The translations under genes were made by a program, and so were the position numbers. DNA of 64,000 nt from Mesorhizobium loti (GTDB taxonomy: Bacteria > Pseudomonadota > Alphaproteobacteria > Rhizobiales > Rhizobiaceae), in NCBI RefSeq assembly GCF_002858745.1, contig NZ_PJRO01000007.1, positions 60,501 through 124,500 on the forward strand. Reading direction: 5' to 3'. Every line of letters begins with the position of its first letter. The stretch's first letter is position 1. Positions 35,201 through 45,596 of this stretch are shown in pieces. The notes below the pieces were generated by a model. It searched no databases, was not told the origin of the DNA, and worked only from the letters and a program-made list of their open reading frames with translations.

Positions 35201-38200
35201 TGGATGGCACGTCGACAAACGTGACCGGGACGAACCTGACCTCGACCGGCAACGGCAACGCCGGCCTGCTTGTCGCCTCGGACGGTTTCTTCAGCTTCAC
35301 CGGCACCACCCTGTTGTCCGGAAACGCCGCTCTCGGCCTGGGTATCAACGGCGACGGCGACTACCGGTTCGAGACGCTCAATGTCCTGAACAATGCGGGC
35401 GGCGGCATCGGAGTGATCTCGCCAGGTGCCGGCAGGTTCTCGACGACGGCCGGCACCATCTCGGGCAACAGCTCGGGTCCAGCCGCGCTCGGAAGCATCC
35501 TGCTCGGCGGCGTCGATCTCAATGTCACGTTGACCAGCCTGACCCAGAATGGCGGCGGCGTCGGTGCGATCATAGCGGGCTCTACCGGTTCCTTCACCGT
35601 GACGGGTGCGACAACGGTGAGCAATGTCGCTGGCGGCGGCATTCTTATGGTTGACGGAAACGCCAACATTCGTTTCGGCGGCCCGGTCACCGTCGCGGAC
35701 AGCGCAGCTGGCGGCATCCTCGTTGACCGGTATGCCGGCACAGTCTCGTTCGACGGTTCCGTCACTGTCACCAATACCCTCGCCGGACCCGGCATAGAGG
35801 TCACGGATACAACGGGGGCCGTGACCTTCAACGGGTCTGTAACCGTCAACAACGCCGGCTCGTTTGGCCTTGCTCTCGGCGACAACAGCGGCGCGGTACG
35901 CTTTGGAGATGTCTCGATCGACCAGCCGGGTGTCGATGGCATCACGGTCAAGGGAACAAACGGCACCATTTCGTTCGGCAATGTCGACATCACCGGCCTG
36001 TGCAACTGCGCGATCGGCCTCGACCTCTCGTCCAGCACCTCGACATTCACCGCCACCACGTTCGATGTCACCGGCACGCCCGGTGCCGGTTCGACGGGTA
36101 TCGATCTTTCGGGGACAATCGGCGGCTCCGTCACGATCGGCAGCGGCGTCATCACCGACGTTGACACCGGCATCCAGCTTGGCAGCAACGGACTTGCCGG
36201 AGCGCAAGCCAACACCACCTTCAACTTCGGTGCAGCCGGTGGCGGCTCGGTCACCGGCGTGGTGGCCTCACTCGATACGCGTGGCTTGCTTGCCTCGAGC
36301 GGCAGCTATGAATTCAACACGACCTTCTTCAATGGCCCGCAGCTGTTTGACCCGATCAACCTAATCTACGTGGGTTCCGCTGCCACAGGCGCCGGTGACG
36401 GCTCGTCAGTGAACGACCTTGCCGACATCAATTTTGCCGATACCATCACGGTCGCCAATGCGATCTTCGCCCTGGTCAACGATGGCGCTACGATCAACGA
36501 CACCACCGGCTTCACTCTGGCGGATGGCCAGACGCTGGCGTCCTTCGGCAACGGCCGCTTCTTCAACACCAGTGGCGCGCCGATCAACGTTACCCATGGC
36601 GCCAACATCATAAGAGGCGGCATTCAGAACGATCCGACCAATAACGGCGCGGCAACGCTCACCAACAGCGGTGGCGGCAACACACTTACCCTGGCCAATG
36701 GCAATCTTGTCGCGGACCTGATCATCAATTCGAGCGGGGTGGCGATCGACGGCTCCGGCGGCATTACCGGCTTCATCAGCTCCGGCGTTACAATTCAAGG
36801 CGCCACAACGGCACTTTTCCTGAACAACACACTCGGTACGGTCACTGTCAACAACCTGACGATCCAGGGGCCGGCTCTGACAGGCATCGTTCTTGCCAAT
36901 ACCAGCGCCACCTTCAATTTCACAGGCACCACAACCATTGCCGGCGGCTCGAACGCAGCGCTGCTCGCCAATAATTTCGACGGTACGGCCGATTTCGCCG
37001 ACATCGACATCACCGGCGGCCCTTTCGGCATCGCCATTTTGAACGGCTCCAGCGGCACGCTGACTTTTGGGGCCGGCAGCTCGATAGCCAACGCCAGCAA
37101 CGCCGCCTTCTCGGTGGGATCGTCGAACGCGACGGTCACCTACAACGGCACCATCACGCAAAACAACGCGGCGAACGCGGTGCGCATCGCTAACAATACG
37201 GGCGGCACAGTCACCTTCGGCGGGGCGATTACGGCCAACACCACGACCGCGACGGCGATCTCGATCGCCAACAACACCGGCGGCATCTTCAACTTCGCCG
37301 AGCAGGTCAATGCCAATATCACGACCGGAACCGGTGTCCTGCTCGACACCAACACAGGCGCAGCAATCAACTTCACCGGCGGGCTCGACATCACGACGAC
37401 TGGTGGCGATGGCTTCACGGCTATCAACAATGGCCCGGGTACCTATGGCGGCATCGTGACCGTCACCGGATCCGGCAACACCATCGCATCCGGAGGCAAC
37501 GGCCTCCTGATGGGAGGGATGGAAGTCGGGGCCGGCGGCATTGCCTTCGACAGCATCTCCGCCAAGTCCAATGCCGCCGGTGCAGGCATTGCATTGAGCT
37601 TTGCCAATCTCCTTGGTGATGTGAATATCGGTGGCCTGACCGACACGGGCTACATCGGCGGTGTCTTCGGTGGCCTTACGGGCGCCGGAAAAGTCAACCT
37701 CACCGGCACCATCGATCTCGACCTCACCGATCCTTTCAGCATCGGTTTTGCTTTCGGCGGCCAGATCGGCACAGTCAACATCGCCAATGTCGCCGGCTCC
37801 ACCCTGACCATCGACGGTGCCTGGCGCGGAATCGAGTTCAGCGGCGCACTGGGCGGAACTGCCAATATCGGCGGCAACGGCATCTCGTCCACCATCACCG
37901 CGGCCCAAGCCACCGGTGCGGCGATCGTCTTGACCAGCAACACCATCGGCGCTCCGGTGCTCAACTACAACGGCGCGCTCAATGTGAGCGCGGGCAACGT
38001 GGTTTCCGTCAGCGGCGCCGACCTTGCCGTACTCAACCTTGCCGGCACAGTCACCTCGACCACAAGCGCCACAGCCTTCGACTTCGCCGTGGCCCGCGGC
38101 AGCTACAATATCTCGAGCTCGATCACCCATACCGGTGGAGCCGGCGTCAATGTCACTGCGGGTGTCCTTGCCACCGGAAACATCACGTTCTCAGGCACAT

Positions 38201-41200
38201 CGAAGACATTCAGCACCGGTGCCAGTACCGCCGTCTCTATGGCCGGCTTCGGCACGCTGGCGTTCACCAATGGCGGCCTCGGCATCACGACCGGTTCCGG
38301 CACCGGACTCAGCGCGAGCGCCGGCACCATCAACGTTGCGGGCGCCACCGGCAACAGCATCAATTCGACGGCAGGCACCGCGGTCAGCCTCAGCAATGTG
38401 ATCGCCAACGTCGCGTTCAATTCCATCGCCGCGGCGGGTGGCACGACCGGCGTGGGGCTCAGCAATGTGTCCGGCAGCTTCAGCGTCTCGGGCGCAACCC
38501 AGCTGTCGGGCGCGACCGGTGCCGCAGTCAACATCAAGGGCAGCAACGGCACGATCAGTTTCGCCGACCTCGATATCGCGCTGAGCGTCGCGAATTCGAC
38601 CGGCTTCGATGCTTCCGGGGCCACGGTCAACGCCGACATTACGGCGGGCGATTTCGACCTGACCAGTTCGAACTCGAGCGGAACGACAGCGGTCGACCTC
38701 GCCGGCACAATCGGCAGCGGCACGATCAGGCTCGGCGACGCAAACGCGACGGGAGCCAGTTCGACGATCGGCGGCACGGGCACAGGACCAGCCATCGGCT
38801 TCAAGTTCAGCGCCACCACCGATGTTGGTTTCATCTATGGCGACGGCGAAAACGGCGCCGACAAAGCCTCCACGGTCAAGGCTGCCGACATCTTCTTTGC
38901 GCCCGGCAATGCCTTCCCGACAAGCGGGAGCTACAATTTCCTCGATGTCGACGGCGCTGCAGGCGGCTTTATCGGCGACACATCCGAGGCGACAGGCCCG
39001 ACCACCTACTATGTCAGCCCGGCCGGCACCGGTACCGGCACCGCCGACAACCCCGGCTCGATTGCCGGCGCCGAGGCATCGGGCGCCAAGGTCATCGTTC
39101 TGGTCGACACGACGCTCAACGGAGCATCCGACCTGATCGACATGCTGGTGCAGTCGAGCACCAACAACACGCTCAATCTCGCCAACAGCCAGATTCTAAT
39201 CGGCCTGGCCGCCGGCCAATCGGTCGACACCGCGCCTCTCGGCGCAATCGGCGGCATCCTCGGCACACCGCCATTCCAGTTCAGCGGCATCAATTCCTCA
39301 ACCATCATCACGGCCGCCGGCAATGTCGACACGGTGCTGCCGACGCTGACCACGAACACCGGCAACACGGTTGAGTTCGGCGCCAGTGGCGTCGGCGCCA
39401 TCCAGAATGTGCGGATCGACAACACCGGCGCGGGCTATGCGATCCTTGGCACCAATGTTGCGGATATCATCATCCGCGGCGGCACTATCGGCACACCCGC
39501 CAGCGACAGCTTCATCAAGGGTGGCAGCGCGGGCGGCCTGATGCTCAGCGACGGCGCGGCGAACAGCAAGATCGCACTGTCGAACCTGACGCTGTCGGCC
39601 AGCGGCGGCGGCGTTGCTACCGTCGACGGCTCCGTCGGCGCAGGCACAATGACCGTTCGCACGCTGGAGAACCTCACCCTCAATCATCTCGGCGAGACGG
39701 GTGGCCTCGGCATCTTCGGCGTCACCTTCGATGCCGACCCGTCGACGCCGGTGGTCGATACCGTCAACGGCGGAACGTTGATTGCCGGCACCCAGGCGGC
39801 ACCGCTCGCAGCCTATGGTGCGTGGTTCGACGGCTATGTAGGCAAGATCGCTTTCACCAACACGACTGCAGCCTCCATCACCGGCAGCAATGCGCCGCTT
39901 TCAGCGCAACTCGGCGCAGCCACCCAAAGCAGCGCTGCACTGCTGGTTGCTCCAATTGCCGGCGCTGGGTCGGAAATCGACTTCGGAACGGCCACGCTTT
40001 TTGCCAACGGCACCGGGCTAACGCCGGCATGGAAGGCCGCCTTCTACAGCCAGATCGGAAGCGGCAATCGCGCCGGCTTCTCCGGCAATGTCAATATCGT
40101 GACCACCAATGCAGCCTCTGGTTTGCTCTCCGAGGCGGGTGGCACATTGTTCCTCGGCACGGCAAACAATACGATCACGGCCAGCGGCGCTCCGGCACTC
40201 GCGTTGTCCAACAACACACGCATCGAGAACGGCTCGGGCGGCTCGGCGCATTTCGGAGCTATAACCGCGAATGGCGGCCTGAACGGTATCTACATCAACA
40301 CGATCGCATCTTCGCCGACGATCGTCTTCGACAGCACGGTCGACATCGCCAACACCACGCTCAACGCCATCCAGCTCGACAGCGCCGGAAGTGTCAGCTT
40401 CAACGGCGCCGTAACGGTCGCCACAGCGACAGTGGGCGGCGTCAAATGGACAGCGGCCAATGCAACCGACACGCTGACCTTTGCCGGCAACCTTTCGATC
40501 GCCAACAGCAACGGTGTCGGCTTCTTCGCCGCCAACGGTGTCGTGAACGTCGCAAACGGCGGCCAGATCACGACCCTTTCCAACACCGCGCTTCGGCTCA
40601 GCGGCGTCAGTGTCGGTGCATCCGGCATCAAGTTCACCGGCGTGACGGTCACTGGAGCAAGCTCGGGTATCGATATCGCGAACGTCTCGACGGCGGCCGG
40701 CGGCACGATCGATCTCGGCACCGTATCGCTCACCGGCATCACCTCTCGCGGCGTCGACGTCACCGGCACGCTGGGGGCGGCACTGAATTTCGGCAGCCTC
40801 AACATCGGCCTCGCCGTCAACGCGATCGGCCTCGATCTCAATGGCGCCACGATCAGCGCCAACATCACCGCCAACGATTTCGACGTGAACGGCGGCGGCA
40901 ATGCCGGCACGCTCGGCATCGACATGACCGGCACGACCGGCGCGGGCGTGATCCAGCTCGGCGACCTCACCAACAGCAACCCCGGCGGTCAGACATCGAC
41001 CATTCTCAATGTGGCGCGGGGCGTTCTGTTCTCGGCTGCAACCAATGCAAACCTGGTGTTCGGAGACGGACAGGCCCCGGCCGAATCGCGTATCGAAACC
41101 TTTGGCAACGGCCGCGTCATCGATTCGGGCGGAGCATTGCCGGCTGCGGGCAGCTACGATTTCGACGACGTCAATTTCGTCGGAGACACATCGAATCTTT

Positions 41201-44200
41201 CGCCGATATCGCTCTACTATGTCGATCCAGACGGCGATGGCGACGGCTCATTTGCCAATCCGGGCAGCATCGGTGGCGCTGAAGGTTCGACCGCCAACGT
41301 GATCGTGCTGATCGATCCGACCGCCGACGCGAACACCGTCATCAATATGATGCTGGCGGCACATCAGGGTGTCGACGCCAACCCCAATTCGCTCAACCTC
41401 CGCGATGGCCAGGTGCTGATCTCGTTCGGCAGCGATTCGGCGACCAGCATCGATGTCGCCAATCTAGGCATCGACGCGGGCACCGGCGCGCCGGGCAGCT
41501 TCTCGTTCAGTACGGTGCAGAATTCGACGGTGATCAACCGGCCGGCTGGTCTCCAGGCGCGGCCGACGCTGACCACGACCGCCGCCGCCGGCACAGTGCT
41601 GTTGCCAACCGTAAGCCTTGGAGGGCGTATCACCTCGGGCATCGACGGCGTGCTGATGTCCAACACCGGTACGGGCGACGGCGTGCTGTGGGGCAGCAAC
41701 CAGCTTGCCACCTTCACCATCCGCAACAGTTCGATTGCCGCCAGCGGCAATGGTGCCATCGATATCTTCACCACCGCCGGGGCGGTAGCCGACGCGCTGA
41801 TCCTGTCGATCGACGGCAACACGCTGCGGGGCGGAAGTGCTACCCCGACCGTGGCATTTGAAGGCCAGAGCCTCTCGGCGACGTCGAGCTCAGTCGCCAT
41901 CCGCTCCTTCACCAACAATGTCGTCGTCGGCGGCACAGGCGCCAGCGGCATCCGGTTCGCCAACATCCATTTCGACGGCAGCGATGCTGCCGGCAACCAG
42001 CCTGTCAGCGGCGGTACCCTCACCGTCGGCACGACCGGCGCTCGCGTGACGGGCGACGGCATCAATTTCCTGAACCCCATCGGCACGCTCAATTTCACCA
42101 CGCTGAATGTCGCCAACAATTCCGGCACCGGCATCCTGGTCGACACCAAGGCGGCCGGCACGACCTTCTCGCTGAACAATTCCGACGGTGTGGTCGACAC
42201 CGTCGGTGGCGCCGCATTCAATCTCGATCCGTTGACCGTCAACATGACGTTTGCCAGCGTCACCGCGAACGGCGGCACCAACGGCGTCATTTTCGACCAG
42301 GTGGCCGGCATATTCAGGGTTTTGGGAGCCACCACCATCACCGGCACGACGGGCTTCGGCGTCAATGCCATCAACACCAACACCGGTGTATTCAACTTCA
42401 ATACGCTCACGATCGACAACGATGCCGCCGGCAATGGCGGCGGCCTCAATGTGGCCAGCGGCACGTTCAACATTACCGGGCTCGCCGACATCGACACCAC
42501 CACCGGCGCTGGTGTCTCACAGAGCGGCGGTACGATCGGATTCAATGGCGGCCTGACGATCGATACCACCACAGGCACCGGCGTCGCAGGCACCGGCGGC
42601 ATACTCAGCGTTGCTGGCGCGGGTACTCGCACGGTCAATTCCACCGGCGGCACGGCCGTCTCGCTAAATGCCATCACCATCGGAGTGGACGGCTTCAACT
42701 TCGGCACGACGACGTCGGGCGGCGGCACGAACAACATCAGCCTCACCAATGTGACCGGCACTTTCAATCTGGGAACAGGCTCGTTGAGTGGTGCGACGAC
42801 TGCGAGCGTCAATATCAATGGCGGGTCCGCCAACCTGACGTATAGCGGCAATGTCAGTCACACCGCAGCCGGGGCACTCGTCAACATCGGCAACGCTCAC
42901 AGCGGTAGCGTCACCTTCAACACAGGCACGCTTTCGGCGGCCAATGGTACCGGCCTGCAGTTCGACAATGCCGACGGCATCTACAATTTCAACGGCACCA
43001 CGACGCTCAACGGCGGCGATGCCGGCATCGATATCATCACCGGGTCGGATGGCGCATTTACGTTCGGCAGCGGCACCACGATCACCAGTCCGAGCGGCGC
43101 CGGCTTCCTGGTTAGCGGCGGCAGCGGCAACATCACCTACAGCGGTACCATCTCCAAGAACAATACCGGCCGAATGATCGACATCCAGTCGCGCACCGGC
43201 GGCACGATAACTTTCAGCGGAAGTCTGTCGTCAACGACCGGTGTCACGACTGGCATATACGCTGCTGGCAATACCGGCGGAACATTCACCTTCTCCAACG
43301 GCAGCAAGGCACTCTCCGCGGGTGGTACCGGCGTCGACCTGCAGTCGAACACCGGCGCGACTTTCAACTTCACCAGTGGCGGGCTGGCCATTACCACTAC
43401 GACCGGCACCGGTTTCAACGCCACTGGCGGTGGCACGGTGACGGTTGAGGGTTCGAACAATACCATCAGCTCGACCACAGGTACCGCACTCAACGTGGCC
43501 AACACGACAATCGGCGCGGCTGGCATGACCTTCCGCTCGATTTCATCGAACGGCGGCAGTTCCACCGGCATCATTCTGAATACCACTGGTTCCACAGGCG
43601 GCCTGCACGTCACGGGCACCGGCACAGTCGGCTCGGGCGGCACCATCGCCAACAAGACCGGCGCCGACGGCAGCACTTCCACGGGCATCGGCATCTATCT
43701 CAACAATACGATGGATGTGCAGCTTGCAAATATGCAGCTGAACGACTTCCAGAATTTCGCGATCCGCGGGTTCGGCGTGAATGGCTTCACGATGAATGGC
43801 GTCACGATCAACGGCACGAACGGCAGCACGACTGCTGCGACAGCGGTCGACGACGCGGGCGAAGGCGCGGTCTTCTTCGGCAATGCCAGCACCGATGGCC
43901 TTTCAGGCGCGGTGAACATCATCAACAGCACCATCGGCGGCGGCGCAGCGCGCAACCTGTCGATGATCGACACCAGCAACACCGGCGGTGTTCTCCATGT
44001 GACTCTGGACAACGTCAATTTCGGCCTGACGCAAGCCCTGTTGGGCGGCAGCGCCAGCGTCATCCTGGAAGCGCGCAACGCCGGCACGACCAGCCACGCG
44101 ACGGTCACGGATTCGACCTTCGCAGGTGCTGCGGGTGATTTGCTCAATTTCACCGGCCAGACCGGGACGACGATGGATGTCATCGTCGGCGGCGCTGGCC

Positions 44201-44940
44201 ACGGCAACACGTTCAGCAATACGCATTCAGCCACTATTGGCGGCGGCGGCATGACGCTGGCCAGCCAGGGTGTCATGCGTTTCGACGTCCAGAACAACAC
44301 CTTCAGCGGAGCCAACGGCAGCGCCATCAACATGTTCAAGGCGAGCGCCGGCACCAGCTACCAGGGCACCTTCTCGAACAACGTTATCGGCACCAATGGC
44401 GTTGCCGGCTCTGGCTCGGCAACGGCCAACGGCATCTTCCTGTCAGCGGCCGGCGCGGGCACGATCACGCTGGCCATCAACAATAATATTATCCAGAACG
44501 TCAACGGCAACGCCGGCATCTTTATGGACAACACCGGCGGCAGCTACACGGTGAACGCCACGATCACCAACAACATTTTGCGCCAATTCGGGACTGGAGC
44601 CTTTGCCGGCATCGCGCTCACCAACGGTGCGAACACCAGTGGCGACACCGTCAACGTGTTCGCGAAAATAAGCTCCAACACCATCAACGGCCCATATCCA
44701 GCCGGCTATTTCGGCGACATCGTCCTTGGCGCCAGCGGCGCCGTGGGAGGCCACAGCTTTACGCTGTCAGGCGCCACGGTTCCCGACGTCGCCAGCGAGA
44801 GCGCCATCCAGAACTTCCTGGCGGCAACCAATACAACAACCTTCGGCAACGCCGTGTATTCCGATAATCCGTTTGTCCCCAACGTGTCATTCACGGCATC
44901 CGCTGGCCTGCCGCCACTGCCGACCCCGCCTACGCCATGA
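32266..44940 (+). CDS. Giant inverse-autotransporter-like beta-helix adhesin
   Basis: A 4224-residue protein. An extended N-terminus leads to a hydrophobic signal (LSTLALATLALALAG, cleavage near AQA at 68). Residues about 69-310 resemble the inverse-autotransporter barrel: WQPQVRAIIGADNRG, VGIGVRRLVNPDLLVGGYAYA, YSAWGIEGEFGVQVPLDLPD, then DNRDHTQFAGSIQLSVPF. From about 360 to the end it is Gly/Thr/Asn/Ser-rich short strands (FTGTTLLSGN, GTISFGNVDITGL types), typical of a right-handed beta-helix. Five header segments restart the helix at about residues 363, 804, 1368, 2247 and 2984, each with a GxGDGSxxN/D-like opening. There is no C-terminal barrel, LysM, or Ig-like repeat. It should be anchored by the N-terminal barrel with the passenger outside. 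Confidence 0.82.
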   Translation: MGSGERTSFRIQSGVRGSGRAGARCLPHIYLPSAYSQYTRQLLKTSALSTLALATLALALAGTTAAQADPDALWQPQVRAIIGADNRGASTALEGFIPLKQTAESVLFLDVRGKHRFDDGFGQDVGIGVRRLVNPDLLVGGYAYANVQTIDGHTFSGATLGIEAITANYDGHLNVYVPFGGDGNDTKGNSSLSLVGNQLLEQVSILDRRSYSAWGIEGEFGVQVPLDLPDNHSLRLDVGGYHFADPDGRDGSVTGAKAGIEYAIRDAFSSGWDLTLAGEVRSDNRDHTQFAGSIQLSVPFNPPARNASQEEIATAYPVSEGLRKRVNDRVRGDIGVRVNTQETTTTSTRNAINAATGAEFGTFFFADGENTLGLGTQGDPTTLDDAVAKAGKKGFVVALGGKGNILTAGALLAQDQTVIGGAGTVRVLNFFGSTESFNFGGSNGTLAGTNPGKAVLSLAGGNTISGITVTGGGIGISGFNIKDATLTDVTVTGTGSHGVAFTGSSTGVTGTNLTSSNNGGDGLHIESDGTFNFTGTTLLSGNAGDGLDIKGKGTYAFATLNAQNNTGDGIHVSGTSSTGKFSTKGGTVSGNGGTGVFIDPITADVMLDQVSQNGGTAGIVLDQMSGSFTVKGKTSIVGIAGAGISISNAPAAIRFGDVEISAPGGAGISLAGVNAAVVAGNIVISGLGLGATGLDFSGSQTMFTAQSASISGGAIGIDLTGTLAGSKITITDGGTIVNGGTGVRLGIAGSLAGTANADFSFGGGTIGGSLASLDARGLNPGAGTYAFGTTAFTGAQLFDIRNLMFVGATATGKGDGSSINDLATIVQADASTANDITFILVNRGTAIDATSGFTLGTGQILGSFGNGRSFSLGGVPLNVTGTNVQNGVAITDAGGAATLTSTAGSSTVAMASSSSLLDVNLTNAKVGGGTVVVATGVSNIVLTGVAISGGTAGFLGTDLNGAALTNVSATGATQDGFALDGTSTNVTGTNLTSTGNGNAGLLVASDGFFSFTGTTLLSGNAALGLGINGDGDYRFETLNVLNNAGGGIGVISPGAGRFSTTAGTISGNSSGPAALGSILLGGVDLNVTLTSLTQNGGGVGAIIAGSTGSFTVTGATTVSNVAGGGILMVDGNANIRFGGPVTVADSAAGGILVDRYAGTVSFDGSVTVTNTLAGPGIEVTDTTGAVTFNGSVTVNNAGSFGLALGDNSGAVRFGDVSIDQPGVDGITVKGTNGTISFGNVDITGLCNCAIGLDLSSSTSTFTATTFDVTGTPGAGSTGIDLSGTIGGSVTIGSGVITDVDTGIQLGSNGLAGAQANTTFNFGAAGGGSVTGVVASLDTRGLLASSGSYEFNTTFFNGPQLFDPINLIYVGSAATGAGDGSSVNDLADINFADTITVANAIFALVNDGATINDTTGFTLADGQTLASFGNGRFFNTSGAPINVTHGANIIRGGIQNDPTNNGAATLTNSGGGNTLTLANGNLVADLIINSSGVAIDGSGGITGFISSGVTIQGATTALFLNNTLGTVTVNNLTIQGPALTGIVLANTSATFNFTGTTTIAGGSNAALLANNFDGTADFADIDITGGPFGIAILNGSSGTLTFGAGSSIANASNAAFSVGSSNATVTYNGTITQNNAANAVRIANNTGGTVTFGGAITANTTTATAISIANNTGGIFNFAEQVNANITTGTGVLLDTNTGAAINFTGGLDITTTGGDGFTAINNGPGTYGGIVTVTGSGNTIASGGNGLLMGGMEVGAGGIAFDSISAKSNAAGAGIALSFANLLGDVNIGGLTDTGYIGGVFGGLTGAGKVNLTGTIDLDLTDPFSIGFAFGGQIGTVNIANVAGSTLTIDGAWRGIEFSGALGGTANIGGNGISSTITAAQATGAAIVLTSNTIGAPVLNYNGALNVSAGNVVSVSGADLAVLNLAGTVTSTTSATAFDFAVARGSYNISSSITHTGGAGVNVTAGVLATGNITFSGTSKTFSTGASTAVSMAGFGTLAFTNGGLGITTGSGTGLSASAGTINVAGATGNSINSTAGTAVSLSNVIANVAFNSIAAAGGTTGVGLSNVSGSFSVSGATQLSGATGAAVNIKGSNGTISFADLDIALSVANSTGFDASGATVNADITAGDFDLTSSNSSGTTAVDLAGTIGSGTIRLGDANATGASSTIGGTGTGPAIGFKFSATTDVGFIYGDGENGADKASTVKAADIFFAPGNAFPTSGSYNFLDVDGAAGGFIGDTSEATGPTTYYVSPAGTGTGTADNPGSIAGAEASGAKVIVLVDTTLNGASDLIDMLVQSSTNNTLNLANSQILIGLAAGQSVDTAPLGAIGGILGTPPFQFSGINSSTIITAAGNVDTVLPTLTTNTGNTVEFGASGVGAIQNVRIDNTGAGYAILGTNVADIIIRGGTIGTPASDSFIKGGSAGGLMLSDGAANSKIALSNLTLSASGGGVATVDGSVGAGTMTVRTLENLTLNHLGETGGLGIFGVTFDADPSTPVVDTVNGGTLIAGTQAAPLAAYGAWFDGYVGKIAFTNTTAASITGSNAPLSAQLGAATQSSAALLVAPIAGAGSEIDFGTATLFANGTGLTPAWKAAFYSQIGSGNRAGFSGNVNIVTTNAASGLLSEAGGTLFLGTANNTITASGAPALALSNNTRIENGSGGSAHFGAITANGGLNGIYINTIASSPTIVFDSTVDIANTTLNAIQLDSAGSVSFNGAVTVATATVGGVKWTAANATDTLTFAGNLSIANSNGVGFFAANGVVNVANGGQITTLSNTALRLSGVSVGASGIKFTGVTVTGASSGIDIANVSTAAGGTIDLGTVSLTGITSRGVDVTGTLGAALNFGSLNIGLAVNAIGLDLNGATISANITANDFDVNGGGNAGTLGIDMTGTTGAGVIQLGDLTNSNPGGQTSTILNVARGVLFSAATNANLVFGDGQAPAESRIETFGNGRVIDSGGALPAAGSYDFDDVNFVGDTSNLSPISLYYVDPDGDGDGSFANPGSIGGAEGSTANVIVLIDPTADANTVINMMLAAHQGVDANPNSLNLRDGQVLISFGSDSATSIDVANLGIDAGTGAPGSFSFSTVQNSTVINRPAGLQARPTLTTTAAAGTVLLPTVSLGGRITSGIDGVLMSNTGTGDGVLWGSNQLATFTIRNSSIAASGNGAIDIFTTAGAVADALILSIDGNTLRGGSATPTVAFEGQSLSATSSSVAIRSFTNNVVVGGTGASGIRFANIHFDGSDAAGNQPVSGGTLTVGTTGARVTGDGINFLNPIGTLNFTTLNVANNSGTGILVDTKAAGTTFSLNNSDGVVDTVGGAAFNLDPLTVNMTFASVTANGGTNGVIFDQVAGIFRVLGATTITGTTGFGVNAINTNTGVFNFNTLTIDNDAAGNGGGLNVASGTFNITGLADIDTTTGAGVSQSGGTIGFNGGLTIDTTTGTGVAGTGGILSVAGAGTRTVNSTGGTAVSLNAITIGVDGFNFGTTTSGGGTNNISLTNVTGTFNLGTGSLSGATTASVNINGGSANLTYSGNVSHTAAGALVNIGNAHSGSVTFNTGTLSAANGTGLQFDNADGIYNFNGTTTLNGGDAGIDIITGSDGAFTFGSGTTITSPSGAGFLVSGGSGNITYSGTISKNNTGRMIDIQSRTGGTITFSGSLSSTTGVTTGIYAAGNTGGTFTFSNGSKALSAGGTGVDLQSNTGATFNFTSGGLAITTTTGTGFNATGGGTVTVEGSNNTISSTTGTALNVANTTIGAAGMTFRSISSNGGSSTGIILNTTGSTGGLHVTGTGTVGSGGTIANKTGADGSTSTGIGIYLNNTMDVQLANMQLNDFQNFAIRGFGVNGFTMNGVTINGTNGSTTAATAVDDAGEGAVFFGNASTDGLSGAVNIINSTIGGGAARNLSMIDTSNTGGVLHVTLDNVNFGLTQALLGGSASVILEARNAGTTSHATVTDSTFAGAAGDLLNFTGQTGTTMDVIVGGAGHGNTFSNTHSATIGGGGMTLASQGVMRFDVQNNTFSGANGSAINMFKASAGTSYQGTFSNNVIGTNGVAGSGSATANGIFLSAAGAGTITLAINNNIIQNVNGNAGIFMDNTGGSYTVNATITNNILRQFGTGAFAGIALTNGANTSGDTVNVFAKISSNTINGPYPAGYFGDIVLGASGAVGGHSFTLSGATVPDVASESAIQNFLAATNTTTFGNAVYSDNPFVPNVSFTASAGLPPLPTPPTP

Positions 44941-45083
44941 TCCTGCCCCCTGCATCGAGTCGTCAAACGGCGGAAACTGACCCAACGATCACAACGGCGC
45001 CGTCCGGCAGCCATCATGGTTCCACCATTCCCCATCGACTGCCGCGTCGGCGTAGAGACCTTGAATAAGAAAAGGCTTGGGAT

Positions 45084-45581
45084 ATGTCGCAACAGTTCCT
45101 GTCCGAAATTCGCATCATGTCGTTCGACTTTCCACCGAAGGGCTGGGCGTTCTGCAATGGTCAGCTCCTCCCGATCGCCCAGAACCAGGCACTGTTTTCC
45201 CTGCTCGGAACAACCTATGGCGGCGACGGCCAGACCAATTTCGCGCTGCCGAACCTGCAGGGCCGGACACCGATCTATGTCGGCCAGGGCCACATTCTCG
45301 GCGAGACCGGTGGCGAGCAGGCGCATACCCTGATCCCAGGCGAATTGCCCAGCCATGTGCATACGCTCAACGCATCGACGACGGCCGCTGAGCTCAACGT
45401 CCCGACAGGCGCCTATCTCGGCAGCGTCAACAACGCCTATACAGCACCTGCCAACCTGGTTGCCATGTCCACCCAGGAAACGAGCACACCGGGCGGCGCA
45501 CAGCCGCACCAGAACATGCAGCCATATCTCACGCTTAACTTCTGCATTGCCTTGCAAGGCATTTTCCCGTCGCGCAACTGA
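45084..45581 (+). CDS. Tail-collar domain protein (MdpB-like), copy 1
   Basis: A 165-residue protein with the phage tail-collar/microcystin-dependent-protein pattern: EIRIMSFDFPPKGWAFCNGQ at the front, LLGTTYGGDGQTNFALPNLQG in the collar core, PSHVHTL with the conserved His pair, and PHQNMQPYLTLNFCIALQG at the end. It starts 143 bases after the giant adhesin gene and is the first of three paralogues. No signal peptide is visible. Stand-alone trios of such genes are widespread in bacteria, but the function is not established. Confidence 0.85.
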   Translation: MSQQFLSEIRIMSFDFPPKGWAFCNGQLLPIAQNQALFSLLGTTYGGDGQTNFALPNLQGRTPIYVGQGHILGETGGEQAHTLIPGELPSHVHTLNASTTAAELNVPTGAYLGSVNNAYTAPANLVAMSTQETSTPGGAQPHQNMQPYLTLNFCIALQGIFPSRN

Positions 45582-45596
45582 ACGAGGCTAATCTCC

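Noticed and set aside
33142-42851. Long antisense frames of 495-574 codons across the giant adhesin
   Set aside because: They arise from the strong third-position GC bias of the real gene, have no ribosome sites and give Ala/Arg/Pro-rich sequences without domains.
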